Shown: piece after piece, positions 27,114-36,543 of the stretch
How the letters are laid out: every line of letters begins with the position of its first letter
Numbering within the stretch: the first letter of the stretch is position 1
NCBI GenBank assembly: GCA_029939575.1
Contig: JAOZSR010000004.1
Location: 21,480-85,479 of the forward strand
Reading direction: 5' to 3'
Origin: Fidelibacterota bacterium
GTDB taxonomy: Bacteria; Fidelibacterota; UBA2242; JAOZSR01
Length of the DNA stretch: 64,000 nucleotides
The notes under the pieces: generated by a model
Databases searched by the model: none
What the model was told of the DNA's origin: nothing
What the model saw: only the letters and a program-made list of their open reading frames with translations
Made by a program: the position numbers and the translations under genes

Positions 27114-29375
27114 TCAAGTATTCAATATCATGCTAACTAAGGCAACAATATCTGAAATATCAATATTCTGATCATTAGTAACATCTGCAGCCAAAGCCTC
27201 AAACTCTGTTGGAACCAGACTGGAATTCAAAATAAAATTAATGAGTTTCACAACATCTGTAACATTTATTTTACCATCAAAATTAATATCACCTAAAGTG
27301 AATGTAATTTCCGGGTAATAACTCAACATAATGTTGTCCAAATACCAACCATCCTCTTCTACTCCTGAATCCGAAGATAGTACAAAGCGGAACAATAAAT
27401 CAGAGTTTCCAACAAACTGATCAAGAACAATAGTTTCCAGAATCCATTCATTCTGAAACCCATCATAACCATATTCTCCGGTTTGCTGAACCCCTGAACC
27501 AGAACCAATACTCATATTTTGGCCTTGTAGATCAATCCAGGTATTTCCATTATCAGATGAAACTTCAACCTGTCCAAAATCATAACCGGACTCAATACTC
27601 CATTTAGTCATATAAGATAAAGTAGCAGAACTAACTTCTGACAAATCAACACTTCCCGCTAAAATTAATTCATTCGATACATTGGCAGGGTAATTTCCTG
27701 TAGGTGAATCAGTTAGGCTAAAATCGCCTTGGTAACCCGGACTATCTGTTCCCCAGTTTGTTCCGGTTTCCCACAATGACATATCTTCTTCTGCCTGTTC
27801 ATTAAATATAATTGTAGGCGTTCCAGCCCGAAAAACCACAGAATCAATAAAACTGTATCCAGTTCCATCACTAAGATCCAATAAAATAACTATTTTTTCT
27901 CCAACCGGAGTTGCAGGTTCCAGAGAAAGATTGATCGACTGAATATCTGTATTTTGTCGGGCTTGTATACTCCCAAGATTAAAACTACTTTGAAGAATTT
28001 GTAAATATTGTGAAGATGATGAAATATTCAGAGATACATTACCATCAGAATCTTCCAAACCTTTATTTTTAATTTTAAATTCAAGAGAAAAATTTTCTCC
28101 GGGATCCGGATATTCAGAACAATTGATATTGGAATCAAAAATTTCCAAATAAATTCCCGCCATCCATGCCCAGAATAAATTTGGCTGGAGATTTTCCTCG
28201 GCCAGAGGAACAATTCTGTTAGTTGCCGGCCAAAATCCATCCATTGAGCCTCCAACCTCCGGAGTACATGCAAAAATTCCCAATTCGTCATACATCCAGT
28301 CACAGGCTTCACCATTTACAAAGTATCCCAAAGTTTCAAAACCGGTACCAACAGTATATCCATTCCAGCCGGACATTGTATTAAGATATTCACGAAAAGT
28401 TGCCAGATCATCATCCGGAGGATAAGCCCCTTCTTCATATCCATAAGGATGTAATAACAGGTTGGAATATGTATGATAATTCAAAGCAAGTTTAAAATCA
28501 TGGGCAATACAGAAATCCCGGATAACCTGGGTTTCCGGCTCAGAAAATCCGGCTGTACCACGATAAGTTTCATCACATGTATATCCACTGGAACCGGAAT
28601 TATCATAGCCCCACATAAATCCATAATTCCTGTTAAGATCCACTCCGACAGTCGTACCGGAACAACCATTAGGCCGTCTGTTCTTTCTTTGCATACCACC
28701 ACCATTTGGTTCAATTGTCTGGTTATATACATACCCATCAGGATTAACAACCGGAACAAACCATTGCTGGCGGTTATCTACCAGTTCCCTAATCTTTTCG
28801 TCAGAATTATAATTTTCCAGTAAATGCCACATATAATAGATACATACCATCATTCCCTGCGGTTCCCGAGCATGATGAAGAGCGGTATACAGAACTTCCG
28901 GCTCACCGGTTTCATTTTGATTGGGATTGTCCGAAATCTTAACAGCAAAAATCCCTCTGCCTTCAAGGGATGTACCAATATTTTGTTTAACAGTAATTAA
29001 TTCCGGGAATTGAGATACCATTTCATCCAATTCAGCTAATACTTCGGTAAATGTATAAAACCCTCCCATACTTCCAAGACCAAAATCTTTGGCCAATTCG
29101 CTATCAAATCTATCCTGGTAAAACTTTGTCATATCGGAAATAAGAATTTCAAAGGAAAAATTTTCAGAGACAAGACGATCAAGTTGAGTTTCCGAAACTA
29201 TTACATCCCAATACTGTCCTTTTTTATGGGCTGCTCCTTCAAGAGAAATACCGGTCTGTGTTAAGGCAAATTCGTCTTGTGGAGGTAATACGTGAACTCT
29301 GACCAAACTATGAATTTCAGCGAATATTGACATTTGTAGAAATACTAAAAGAATTATTAATTTTAAAATTTTCAT
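27114..29375 (-). CDS. Secreted zinc carboxypeptidase (peptidase M14) with C-terminal dockerin-like tail
   Basis: 753 residues with a signal peptide (1-19). An inhibitory-type prodomain is followed by the M14 catalytic domain (about 100-420): zinc ligands His168 and Glu171 in H-H-A-R-E-P, a third His in N-Y-H-T-Y, substrate-binding R-N-Y-G after D-L-N, and catalytic Glu in T-P-E-V-G-G. A beta-sandwich region (about 430-690) precedes two dockerin-like calcium repeats, G-D-I-N-F-D-G-K-I-N and A-D-V-T-N-D-Q-N-I-D, at the C-terminus. There is no T9SS tail. It trims C-terminal amino acids from proteins outside the cell, feeding peptide and amino-acid uptake. It is single by spacing (245 nt to the next gene on this strand). 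Confidence 0.9.
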   Translation of the reverse strand: MKILKLIILLVFLQMSIFAEIHSLVRVHVLPPQDEFALTQTGISLEGAAHKKGQYWDVIVSETQLDRLVSENFSFEILISDMTKFYQDRFDSELAKDFGLGSMGGFYTFTEVLAELDEMVSQFPELITVKQNIGTSLEGRGIFAVKISDNPNQNETGEPEVLYTALHHAREPQGMMVCIYYMWHLLENYNSDEKIRELVDNRQQWFVPVVNPDGYVYNQTIEPNGGGMQRKNRRPNGCSGTTVGVDLNRNYGFMWGYDNSGSSGYTCDETYRGTAGFSEPETQVIRDFCIAHDFKLALNYHTYSNLLLHPYGYEEGAYPPDDDLATFREYLNTMSGWNGYTVGTGFETLGYFVNGEACDWMYDELGIFACTPEVGGSMDGFWPATNRIVPLAEENLQPNLFWAWMAGIYLEIFDSNINCSEYPDPGENFSLEFKIKNKGLEDSDGNVSLNISSSSQYLQILQSSFNLGSIQARQNTDIQSINLSLEPATPVGEKIVILLDLSDGTGYSFIDSVVFRAGTPTIIFNEQAEEDMSLWETGTNWGTDSPGYQGDFSLTDSPTGNYPANVSNELILAGSVDLSEVSSATLSYMTKWSIESGYDFGQVEVSSDNGNTWIDLQGQNMSIGSGSGVQQTGEYGYDGFQNEWILETIVLDQFVGNSDLLFRFVLSSDSGVEEDGWYLDNIMLSYYPEITFTLGDINFDGKINVTDVVKLINFILNSSLVPTEFEALAADVTNDQNIDISDIVALVSMILNT

Positions 29376-29450
29376 GCTATTTCATCCCTTTCAAAATTGG
29401 CTATTAACTTAAAAGAAAAATAATCAAGGTTCAAGATTTCTCTTGATTTT

Positions 29451-29569
29451 TTTTATTTGGCATCCCACCGAAAACATGTAATATAAATTGGTAACCGCCT
29501 GAAAAATATGCCTGGATTCAACAAGTAAGTGCAACTCATTGTTGAAAAAACGGGGAATGCCAAATAAAA
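29451..29569. repeat. Long-spaced inverted repeat between the M14 gene and the GntR gene
   Basis: A perfect 13-bp inverted repeat: ttttatttggcat (29451-29463) and atgccaaataaaa (29557-29569). A second inverted pair, ttcaacaa (29517-29524) with ttgttgaa (29539-29546), lies inside. The region sits between two divergent genes and just upstream of the GntR promoter. It may be a two-site operator permitting DNA looping, or it could fold as RNA. A related cccaaataaaa occurs at 61272-61282, ahead of another gene of the locus. Confidence 0.55.
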
Positions 29570-29582
29570 TGACATTTTTCTC

Positions 29583-29611
29583 TTGACATTAAAAAAATAT
29601 AGGGATAAACT
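29583..29611 (+). promoter_or_regulatory. Predicted promoter of the GntR gene
   Basis: TTGACA at 29583-29588, a 17-nt spacer and TAAACT at 29606-29611 (4 of 6 matches). It begins 13 nt after the right arm of the inverted repeat and would give a leader of about 15 nt before the ATG at 29634. It makes a TTG start at 29583 unlikely. Confidence 0.4.
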
Positions 29612-29633
29612 ATTTCACACTAAAACTCAACAA

Positions 29634-30368
29634 ATGACTTTAAGTGTGGAGGCTGGTTTGAGAGATATTAATCCTATAAATAAACAATCCCTATCTGATT
29701 ATTTGGCAGAAGAAGTACGAGCTTTTATTGTTCGAAATAATTACAAAAAAGGTGATAAATTACCATCTACTGCTGAATTCGCTAAACTCTTTCAGGTGGG
29801 GTTACCTACTTTACGTGAGGCAATAAAAAAATTAGAAACAATTGGCTCTATAGTCATTAAACATGGTTCCGGAATATTTGTCGGCCGCTATTTCGACACT
29901 CTGTTTCTACCGAACCCCATGACAACAGCCAAACCTTTACCAAAATCCAAATTACTGGAGTTAATTGATGCCCGTCTTGCAATGGAAGGTATGATTGTAT
30001 CTCTGGCAATTGATAATTTGACCCAATTACAGTTGGAAAATATGAAAGCACTTCTTGGTGATGCCAAACAGCATTTGGATAATTTTAATGAATGTGGTTT
30101 GGATTACCTGGAATTTCATCATGAAATCCGAAAAGCCTCCAACAACATAATAATTCTTGAAATTGTTTTGGTTATCACTAATTTATATACTGATAAACAA
30201 CTAAATATGATCAATGAGCATATGGCATGCAAGGAAGATTATGAACTTCATGTCAGTCTTTATAATGCATTAAAAAATAAAAATAAAGACAAAGCCATAG
30301 AATTAATGGAAACCCGATTACACAACATCAGAGATATTATTACTAAATATTTTCCAGATGATGAATAG
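29634..30368 (+). CDS. GntR-family transcriptional regulator, FadR/FCD type
   Basis: 244 residues from ATG 29634. A winged helix-turn-helix (about 20-85) has G-D-K-L-P-S-T-A-E-F-A and L-P-T-L-R-E-A-I-K-K-L-E. An all-helical FCD ligand domain (about 100-235) contains D-A-R-L-A-M-E-G, F-H-H-E-I and H-V-S-L-Y-N-A-L, including the histidines that usually hold a metal and the effector. FCD regulators respond to organic acids or sugar derivatives and usually repress adjacent catabolic genes. It stands at the head of the 34-kb plus-strand carbohydrate locus, 61 nt before the TonB receptor. A TTG at 29583 could extend it by 17 residues, but it coincides with a -35 box and lacks a ribosome site. Confidence 0.85.
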   Translation: MTLSVEAGLRDINPINKQSLSDYLAEEVRAFIVRNNYKKGDKLPSTAEFAKLFQVGLPTLREAIKKLETIGSIVIKHGSGIFVGRYFDTLFLPNPMTTAKPLPKSKLLELIDARLAMEGMIVSLAIDNLTQLQLENMKALLGDAKQHLDNFNECGLDYLEFHHEIRKASNNIIILEIVLVITNLYTDKQLNMINEHMACKEDYELHVSLYNALKNKNKDKAIELMETRLHNIRDIITKYFPDDE

Positions 30369-30429
30369 ATTTGTAGCCGTTCATGGTTTAAAATTGTTAA
30401 TTTAATTTTTGTGATATAGGGATAGTCTT

Positions 30430-33400
30430 ATGATAAAAAGAAAAATACTTTTTGCCGGTTTACTGAATATACTACTGATTATTGGCTTTTTTCCCAATTT
30501 AACCCTGGCTGGAGTTACCGGAAAAATCAAAGGTTTGGTTCGTGATAAAAATAGTGGCGAACCTCTGGTTGGTGTTAATATTGTTGTAAAAGGTCAGATG
30601 TTCGGTGCTGCTTCAGATACTGAGGGACGATATTTTATTTTGTCAGTTCCTCCAGGAACCTATACATTGAATGTATCAAATATCGGCTATGCTAAACTGG
30701 TAGTTAAAAATGTTAAAGTTAATATTGATCATACTACAACTGTCGATTTAGAATTGGAACCTCAGGCCATTGATATGGGTCAGGAGGTTGTAGTTACTGC
30801 AAAGCGGCCGGTAATCCAGGAGGATATTACCAACAGTACCCAGTTTGTTGAATTGGAAGAACTCACCCAGTTGCCGGTTACTGATGCTAAGGAAGGTCTG
30901 ATGATCCAGACCGGAATATTTTTCAATCCTTTGCCAGTAACCTCGGAATCAAACAGAAGTGGCCGTGGTGAACCTCGCTATTCTATTCGTGGTGGTGATC
31001 AGGGAGAAGTCAAATGGTTCATTGATGGTGTGCGTGTTTCATCATTGATAGAAGGACGAGCGGATAGAGGTGGTTCATTTACCAATATTAATTTACATGC
31101 TATTGAGGAAGTGCAACTAATCACATCGGGGTTTAATGCCGAATACGGAGAGGCTCAATCTGGAATTGTCAATGTTGTAACAAAAGAGGGCGGTGATAAA
31201 TTTTCCATGTCTTTTGAGTATGAATATGGATTAGCCGGACAACATCATTTTGGGAATTATATCTACAGTCATCCCTCACAAAACCAGGTTCAGGAACATC
31301 TGAATTATTTATATCAGGAGCATTCTGAATGGGAGGCTTCATATAATGGAAATATTCCTGCTTTGGATGATCCGCAAGTGTTGGATCATATTGAATATAT
31401 GACAGACCTTGATAATCAATGGTGGCAAGATTATCAGAAAGAATTTCGTGATCATACAAATACACCACAGGATATGTGGTGGAATAATTACATTTATAAC
31501 TTTTACGATTCAACAGCCACGATAGGGCAGGTCGATCCTGATTGGTGGACACCTTATCGTAAAAGTAATACTTATGATTACCGAAAAATTCCGGATCAAA
31601 ATTTTTATTTAAGTCTTGGTGGTCCTTTATTACACACAAAAAATCTTCGGGGAAGTTTTTTCCTTGCTTCTCAGGTTAAGAAAAAAGCCTATGTTTTACC
31701 GCGTCCAATAGATACACATGATTTTAATAATTTAACCTATAATTTTGCTTTTCAGATAAAATCAAATAAGAAACTGCGGTTAACCGGATTCTATAATGAA
31801 GAAGGGCATTCGACGATGCAAGAGTATGGATTATTTGCAAATCAGGCTAAATATTATCGTGGATGGGGTTCTCCTCTGGACACAAAAACAAATTTAATAA
31901 GTTTGATTTGGAATCATGTACTCTCCGATCGCATGAATTATGATCTTAAACTGAGTTATTATTCTGTAGATCATGTTACAAGTCCAAGTAAATACACTCA
32001 GATTGGGGAAAGTTCAAATCCTGATATATGGGGATTTCAAAGATATGATACATTATCCTATGATACATTTGTTGAACCTTTTGACGGTTGGAGTTTTGTT
32101 TCTGATGAGCATTGGAAGACCAGCGATCTTTCAATAATCGGAAGTTGGAATTGGCAATGGAATGCTCATAACTGTCTCAAAACCGGATTTGAATATCGAT
32201 ATAATCAAATCGCTGAATATAAAAATTACCGACTGCCTTCTTTTGCAGATTGGAAAACAGAATCATATCTTTTTATGAATCGAAGCTTACATGAAACTTT
32301 TAATCCAATCCAGTTTGCATTCTATATTCAAAATAAAATGGAATTTGAAAGCATGATTCTTAACCTGGGTTTACGGTATGATTATTTTAATCCAAATTAT
32401 GAATGGTTTTCTACCAATAATATTAGCAATTATGCAATGAATCCTGATTATAACAGTTACCTGGATCCTGATGGCGATCAGGTGGATTCTCTCGGGAATG
32501 TAAAATATTCTTTTGAAAATGCTTTAAATCAGCCACGGGAAAAAGCCCCGGATTTTCACATGATAAGTCCCCGTTTAGGAGTTTCATTCCCGATTACTGA
32601 TAAGACTTTACTCCATTTTACTTATGGACATTTTTATCAGATACCTCCAATGGATCGGATGTTTGCATTTAGCTATCTTAGATCACTTTATCTAGTAAAA
32701 GGTATAAAAAATGCTGTGGATGCGGCTAATGCTGAAGGTGGTGAGCCGGAGCATATTCCGTCAACTTCCGGTGATCCTGAGCGAGTTGTATCCATTACCT
32801 CACAACCATTGGAACCGGAACGAACAACTTCCTTTGAAGTTGGAATAAAGCAAAATTTTGGTGATTTTGCTGTTTTAGATGTAACCGCTTTTTACAAAGA
32901 CGCTTTTAATAAAAGTTTTTCCCGGGCTCATCTTTTTGATCGTAGAATCTATGGCTATGACCCGTTTCTTGGTTCAACAACAGAGAATGGGTTTTATGCC
33001 AGTGTTTTTCCCGGCGACTATGGAGATGCCCGTGGATTTGAAACAACTTTGCGGACATTGTTTTCCAGTATATTTACGTTGGATATTAATTATAGTTTTT
33101 CCAAATCAACTATTGGAAGAGCCAGTCCGGGAAGGATTTATATTGATGAAGAAGGCAATTATACTTACCAATGGGATACAGAAGTCAATAAGCGTATTCC
33201 TATCCAAAATTCTTATAGTCGTCCTCATACAGTTCGAACAAATATTTTTCTGAAATATCCTGATAATCTGCGAATTCCGATAATTACTCCAATTTTACAA
33301 GGTGTATGTGCCAGTTTTCTATATCAATATATCAGCGGTCAGACCTTTACTTATTTAGCGCCTGACGATCCACCGGATACTTATGATAATCACCGGTTAC

Positions 33401-33675
33401 CGGCATATCAAACTATTGATATGCGTCTGGAAAAAACCATTGAAGTTACAAAAGAGCATAATATGAGTTTTTATATAAGAGTAACAAACCTGTTTAACCG
33501 TAAAAATCTGATCTCTCTTGGAGAATATAATTACAATGATCCGAATACTGTTTATAAAGAATATATTAATAATGGTACAGTTCCTTCAGTTGATGAGTAT
33601 GGATATGATATTTCCTGGCAGAATTATGCTCAGACCCGAAGAATTTATTTTGGAATGAAATATAATTTTAGATGA
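30430..33675 (+). CDS. TonB-dependent outer-membrane receptor with carboxypeptidase-regulatory-like N-domain
   Basis: 1081 residues. A signal peptide ends near L-T-L-A-G; a beta-sandwich (about 30-115) has I-K-G-L-V-R-D and G-V-N-I-V-V-K-G. The plug domain (about 125-250) has V-V-V-T-A-K-R-P, Y-S-I-R-G-G-D, F-I-D-G-V-R-V and G-E-A-Q-S-G-I-V-N-V-V-T-K. A 22-stranded-type barrel occupies the rest, ending in Y-F-G-M-K-Y-N-F-R with a terminal aromatic-basic pair. This is the SusC-like architecture for energised uptake of oligosaccharides or other bulky ligands across the outer membrane. No SusD partner is present; the next gene, a T9SS-tailed surface protein, may take that place. It follows the GntR gene by 61 nt and probably leads the locus operon. 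Confidence 0.9.
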   Translation: MIKRKILFAGLLNILLIIGFFPNLTLAGVTGKIKGLVRDKNSGEPLVGVNIVVKGQMFGAASDTEGRYFILSVPPGTYTLNVSNIGYAKLVVKNVKVNIDHTTTVDLELEPQAIDMGQEVVVTAKRPVIQEDITNSTQFVELEELTQLPVTDAKEGLMIQTGIFFNPLPVTSESNRSGRGEPRYSIRGGDQGEVKWFIDGVRVSSLIEGRADRGGSFTNINLHAIEEVQLITSGFNAEYGEAQSGIVNVVTKEGGDKFSMSFEYEYGLAGQHHFGNYIYSHPSQNQVQEHLNYLYQEHSEWEASYNGNIPALDDPQVLDHIEYMTDLDNQWWQDYQKEFRDHTNTPQDMWWNNYIYNFYDSTATIGQVDPDWWTPYRKSNTYDYRKIPDQNFYLSLGGPLLHTKNLRGSFFLASQVKKKAYVLPRPIDTHDFNNLTYNFAFQIKSNKKLRLTGFYNEEGHSTMQEYGLFANQAKYYRGWGSPLDTKTNLISLIWNHVLSDRMNYDLKLSYYSVDHVTSPSKYTQIGESSNPDIWGFQRYDTLSYDTFVEPFDGWSFVSDEHWKTSDLSIIGSWNWQWNAHNCLKTGFEYRYNQIAEYKNYRLPSFADWKTESYLFMNRSLHETFNPIQFAFYIQNKMEFESMILNLGLRYDYFNPNYEWFSTNNISNYAMNPDYNSYLDPDGDQVDSLGNVKYSFENALNQPREKAPDFHMISPRLGVSFPITDKTLLHFTYGHFYQIPPMDRMFAFSYLRSLYLVKGIKNAVDAANAEGGEPEHIPSTSGDPERVVSITSQPLEPERTTSFEVGIKQNFGDFAVLDVTAFYKDAFNKSFSRAHLFDRRIYGYDPFLGSTTENGFYASVFPGDYGDARGFETTLRTLFSSIFTLDINYSFSKSTIGRASPGRIYIDEEGNYTYQWDTEVNKRIPIQNSYSRPHTVRTNIFLKYPDNLRIPIITPILQGVCASFLYQYISGQTFTYLAPDDPPDTYDNHRLPAYQTIDMRLEKTIEVTKEHNMSFYIRVTNLFNRKNLISLGEYNYNDPNTVYKEYINNGTVPSVDEYGYDISWQNYAQTRRIYFGMKYNFR

Positions 33676-33702
33676 TAAAATAAGAATGGTGAGGATTTGT
33701 TT

Positions 33703-35562
33703 ATGTTAAAGCAAATTAAATATGGATTAATTATTGTATTTATAGGATTAGGGTTGGTTCCGATGCGAGCTCAATTGCGAACTCCGGAAATCAAAGTACA
33801 TGATCGTGGAAATCTATGGGAAACTATGAAGGATGATGGCACTATTGGCGCTATTAATCCAACTAACCGTTATGAGTTTTTTCCCGGAATGGATTGGCCT
33901 GGCGGCCCTCATAATCTGATTGATAAAGATGATCAGCGCTCTTATATGGTTGGTAGTGGAATGTGGATTGGCTGGAAGAATAGTGGTAATTCAATCGTTT
34001 TCTCTGAAAACGGTCCTTTATCTCCTGTTAATAAGGGAGAATTTGAAGCAATGGTTGAAATTGAAAATTTTATTGAAAGTGATGATTTTGATCCTACATT
34101 GCCTGAAGAAACCATCATAGCTGAGTGGACAACACCTGAAAATATTCATGTAAAACGCACCAGTAAAGCCTGGAGTTTACCGGATATTAATAATTTCATC
34201 ATCATTGATTATGTGGTTACTAATAATACTGATAATACTATCACAGACACTTACATTGGTTTTCCATATTTGATACGTCCAAGTTATCAGGATATGATAG
34301 TACATAACGGCTGGGGTGATGAATTGAGTCGGGAAGATGAATCGGTAGATTACGACTCCTCCCGGGCCTTGCTTTATGCTTATGATAATATTATGGCAAA
34401 TTATACTCAATATATGTGGGATTGGGGAAATTATTGGAATGAGGCTGAGGAATTAAGAACACCGGGCTATGCCGGATTTGCTTTGCTTGGCGCTGATCAG
34501 GCTACTGATAATCGGGAGCAACCGGCGAATGTATTATGGGCTAGTATTATCGGACATTCCAAGGATTTTAGTTTATCCGGTTCTGCCAGTAAAGAATCAC
34601 TTTACAATCTGTTGTCAGGTACTGACAACTCTATGCAGGCCGACCCGGAAATTCGCATTACTCCGATTATGCTAATGTCCTGTGGTCCTTATACAATTGA
34701 TCCATCTGAATCAGTTATAATAAGTCTGGTAGAAGCAGTTAACGGTCTTCCTTTGGAAGATGTAATAGATATTCCTGAAACAGAATATCCTACAGTTCAG
34801 GAAAAACTCAGCCAGGGTTTGGCTTTACTCCAGGAGACAATTGACAATGCCAAAAATCTTTATGGAAATAATTGTCAATTAACCGATGTTCCACCTCCAT
34901 CACCAAATATTGAGATATTACCTCTTCCATCAAGCCAGAAAATTTCAATAAGCTGGGAACCTTTTGATAGTAGTTATATTGATCCAATTACCGGAATTAA
35001 TGATTTTAAGGAATATAGCATTTATCGCAGCGATCGTTCATTTATCGGACCTTATGAAGAAATAAAGAGATATATCCGACCAGATCGCGAGTTAGATAAA
35101 GATAGATATTATAATTATGAAACCGGTCGATGGCAATTTGAAGATAGTAATATTAATCTCGGAGTTGGATATTATTACGCAGTAACTGCAACTGATGAAG
35201 ATAAAAATGAGAGTTGGCTTACTAATCGTAATGAACAACCTATTCTGGCAGCCAGTTTTCCCGATTCCACAACTTTGAATATAAAAGTTTTTCCAAATCC
35301 CTTTCGGGAACAGTCCGGATTCCCGGCTCGGGCTGATGCGAATTCAATAATATGGTCCAATTTACCAGCAAAATGTACTATTCGGATTTATTCCAGTGCC
35401 GGTGAATTAGTGCGGAAAATGGTGCATGATAATCTTAATTCCGGTGAAGAGATTTGGGATCAATTAACTGATGCACGGCAGAGGACAGCTCCCGGAATTT
35501 ATTTCTGGACTGTTGATTCGCAGGTTGGTGTTGCCAAAGGATCATTAATTTTAATCAAATAA
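33703..35562 (+). CDS. Secreted surface protein with Fn3-like region and T9SS-type tail
   Basis: About 619 residues. The signal peptide ends near V-P-M-R-A-Q. The main part (25-390) is beta-rich with many Trp and Asp residues and no family I recognise. A fibronectin-III-like segment (about 405-520) has I-S-I-S-W-E-P and Y-Y-Y-A-V-T-A-T-D. The last 85 residues resemble a T9SS sorting domain: V-F-P-N-P-F, then a strand-rich fold ending in G-S-L-I-L-I-K. Start chosen at ATG 33703 with GAGG 8 nt upstream; TTG 33697 is less likely. It lies between the TonB receptor and a PorV-like barrel, a triplet I recall as common in KSB1/Calditrichota-like genomes, and may capture the ligand at the surface. 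Confidence 0.7.
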   Translation: MLKQIKYGLIIVFIGLGLVPMRAQLRTPEIKVHDRGNLWETMKDDGTIGAINPTNRYEFFPGMDWPGGPHNLIDKDDQRSYMVGSGMWIGWKNSGNSIVFSENGPLSPVNKGEFEAMVEIENFIESDDFDPTLPEETIIAEWTTPENIHVKRTSKAWSLPDINNFIIIDYVVTNNTDNTITDTYIGFPYLIRPSYQDMIVHNGWGDELSREDESVDYDSSRALLYAYDNIMANYTQYMWDWGNYWNEAEELRTPGYAGFALLGADQATDNREQPANVLWASIIGHSKDFSLSGSASKESLYNLLSGTDNSMQADPEIRITPIMLMSCGPYTIDPSESVIISLVEAVNGLPLEDVIDIPETEYPTVQEKLSQGLALLQETIDNAKNLYGNNCQLTDVPPPSPNIEILPLPSSQKISISWEPFDSSYIDPITGINDFKEYSIYRSDRSFIGPYEEIKRYIRPDRELDKDRYYNYETGRWQFEDSNINLGVGYYYAVTATDEDKNESWLTNRNEQPILAASFPDSTTLNIKVFPNPFREQSGFPARADANSIIWSNLPAKCTIRIYSSAGELVRKMVHDNLNSGEEIWDQLTDARQRTAPGIYFWTVDSQVGVAKGSLILIK

Positions 35563-35573
35563 TGGTGATATTT

Positions 35574-36518
35574 ATGAAGAGAAGTTTAGTTTATATATTT
35601 ATATTGTTATTTTCATTACAATTTGCCCAAGCCCAGTTTGATTATGGATTTAATTTTACTAAAGCCGGTAGTGCCGGTTTGCAGTTTTTGAAAATTGGTA
35701 CTGGAGCTCGTGAAGTTTCTATGGGTGAAGCGTATTCGAGTTTATCAGAGGATGTTAATTCGGTTTTTTGGAATGTAGCTGGAATTGGATTTATAACTGC
35801 GCCACAGGTTACTTTTTCTCATACTAACTGGCTGGTGGAAAGTAGTCATGATGCTTTTGCCTTAGCTTTTCCGGTGAAATCCTTTGTTGTTGGTTTAAGC
35901 GGGATTAGTTTTCAAATTAAAGATTTTGAAGAGACCACTGTTCTGGAACCGGCCGGAACAGGCAATATGGTTGGAGCAGGTGATTATCTTATCGGATTAT
36001 CAGTTGCCCGTCGTTATACTGATAAATTGACTATTGGCATTCAAATTAAATATGTACAGGAAGTTCTGGATAATCGATCATTTTCAAACCTGCTTTTTGA
36101 TATCGGAACGATTTATTATACCGGATTTCGTGATTTGAAAATAGCATTTACATTACAGCATTTCGGGCCTGATATGGTGCTTGCAGATCAGCAATTCAGG
36201 TCACCGCTGCTATTTAGAGTTGGAGCAAGTGACAAGATTTTTTCTAATGATTTACACCAGATGATTGCTTCAGCAGAATTGATTCATCCCACAGATGCAA
36301 ATGAATTGGTAAATGCCGGTTTGGAATACAAATTTTTGAATATAATTGCGCTTCGGGGTGGTTTGCAGATTAATGACAGAGAAAAAAAAATAACTACAGG
36401 TTTCGGGCTGCAACTTCCGGATCTTGGCAAAATCGCCGGTAGTCTTGATTATGCCCATGTATCATTTGGTGAAATATTTGGATCAACTCATCGTTTTACG
36501 ATTGGATTCACATTTTAG
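35574..36518 (+). CDS. PorV/PorQ-family outer-membrane barrel protein
   Basis: 314 residues. A signal peptide ends near F-A-Q-A-Q. The mature start contains A-G-S-A-G-L-Q-F-L-K-I-G-T-G-A-R-E, then M-G-E-A-Y and F-W-N-V-A-G-I, the hallmarks of the PorV/PorQ (UPF0164) barrels of the FadL type. In T9SS, PorV receives secreted proteins with type A tails and passes them to the attachment complex; other members have lost that role. Start chosen at the second ATG (35574), which has GGTGA in front; the first ATG (35562) overlaps the previous stop without a ribosome site. It sits next to T9SS-tailed proteins, so a locus-specific secretion shuttle is plausible. Confidence 0.8.
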   Translation: MKRSLVYIFILLFSLQFAQAQFDYGFNFTKAGSAGLQFLKIGTGAREVSMGEAYSSLSEDVNSVFWNVAGIGFITAPQVTFSHTNWLVESSHDAFALAFPVKSFVVGLSGISFQIKDFEETTVLEPAGTGNMVGAGDYLIGLSVARRYTDKLTIGIQIKYVQEVLDNRSFSNLLFDIGTIYYTGFRDLKIAFTLQHFGPDMVLADQQFRSPLLFRVGASDKIFSNDLHQMIASAELIHPTDANELVNAGLEYKFLNIIALRGGLQINDREKKITTGFGLQLPDLGKIAGSLDYAHVSFGEIFGSTHRFTIGFTF

Positions 36519-36543
36519 TATAAAAAATTTAGGAATTATATAA

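Noticed and set aside
29583..29633. TTG start of the GntR regulator at 29583
   Set aside because: The TTG is part of a TTGACA -35 box, has no ribosome site, and the added residues do not belong to the winged-helix domain.
31169..31639. 156-residue minus-strand reading frame
   Set aside because: Antisense to the TonB receptor barrel; no family features.
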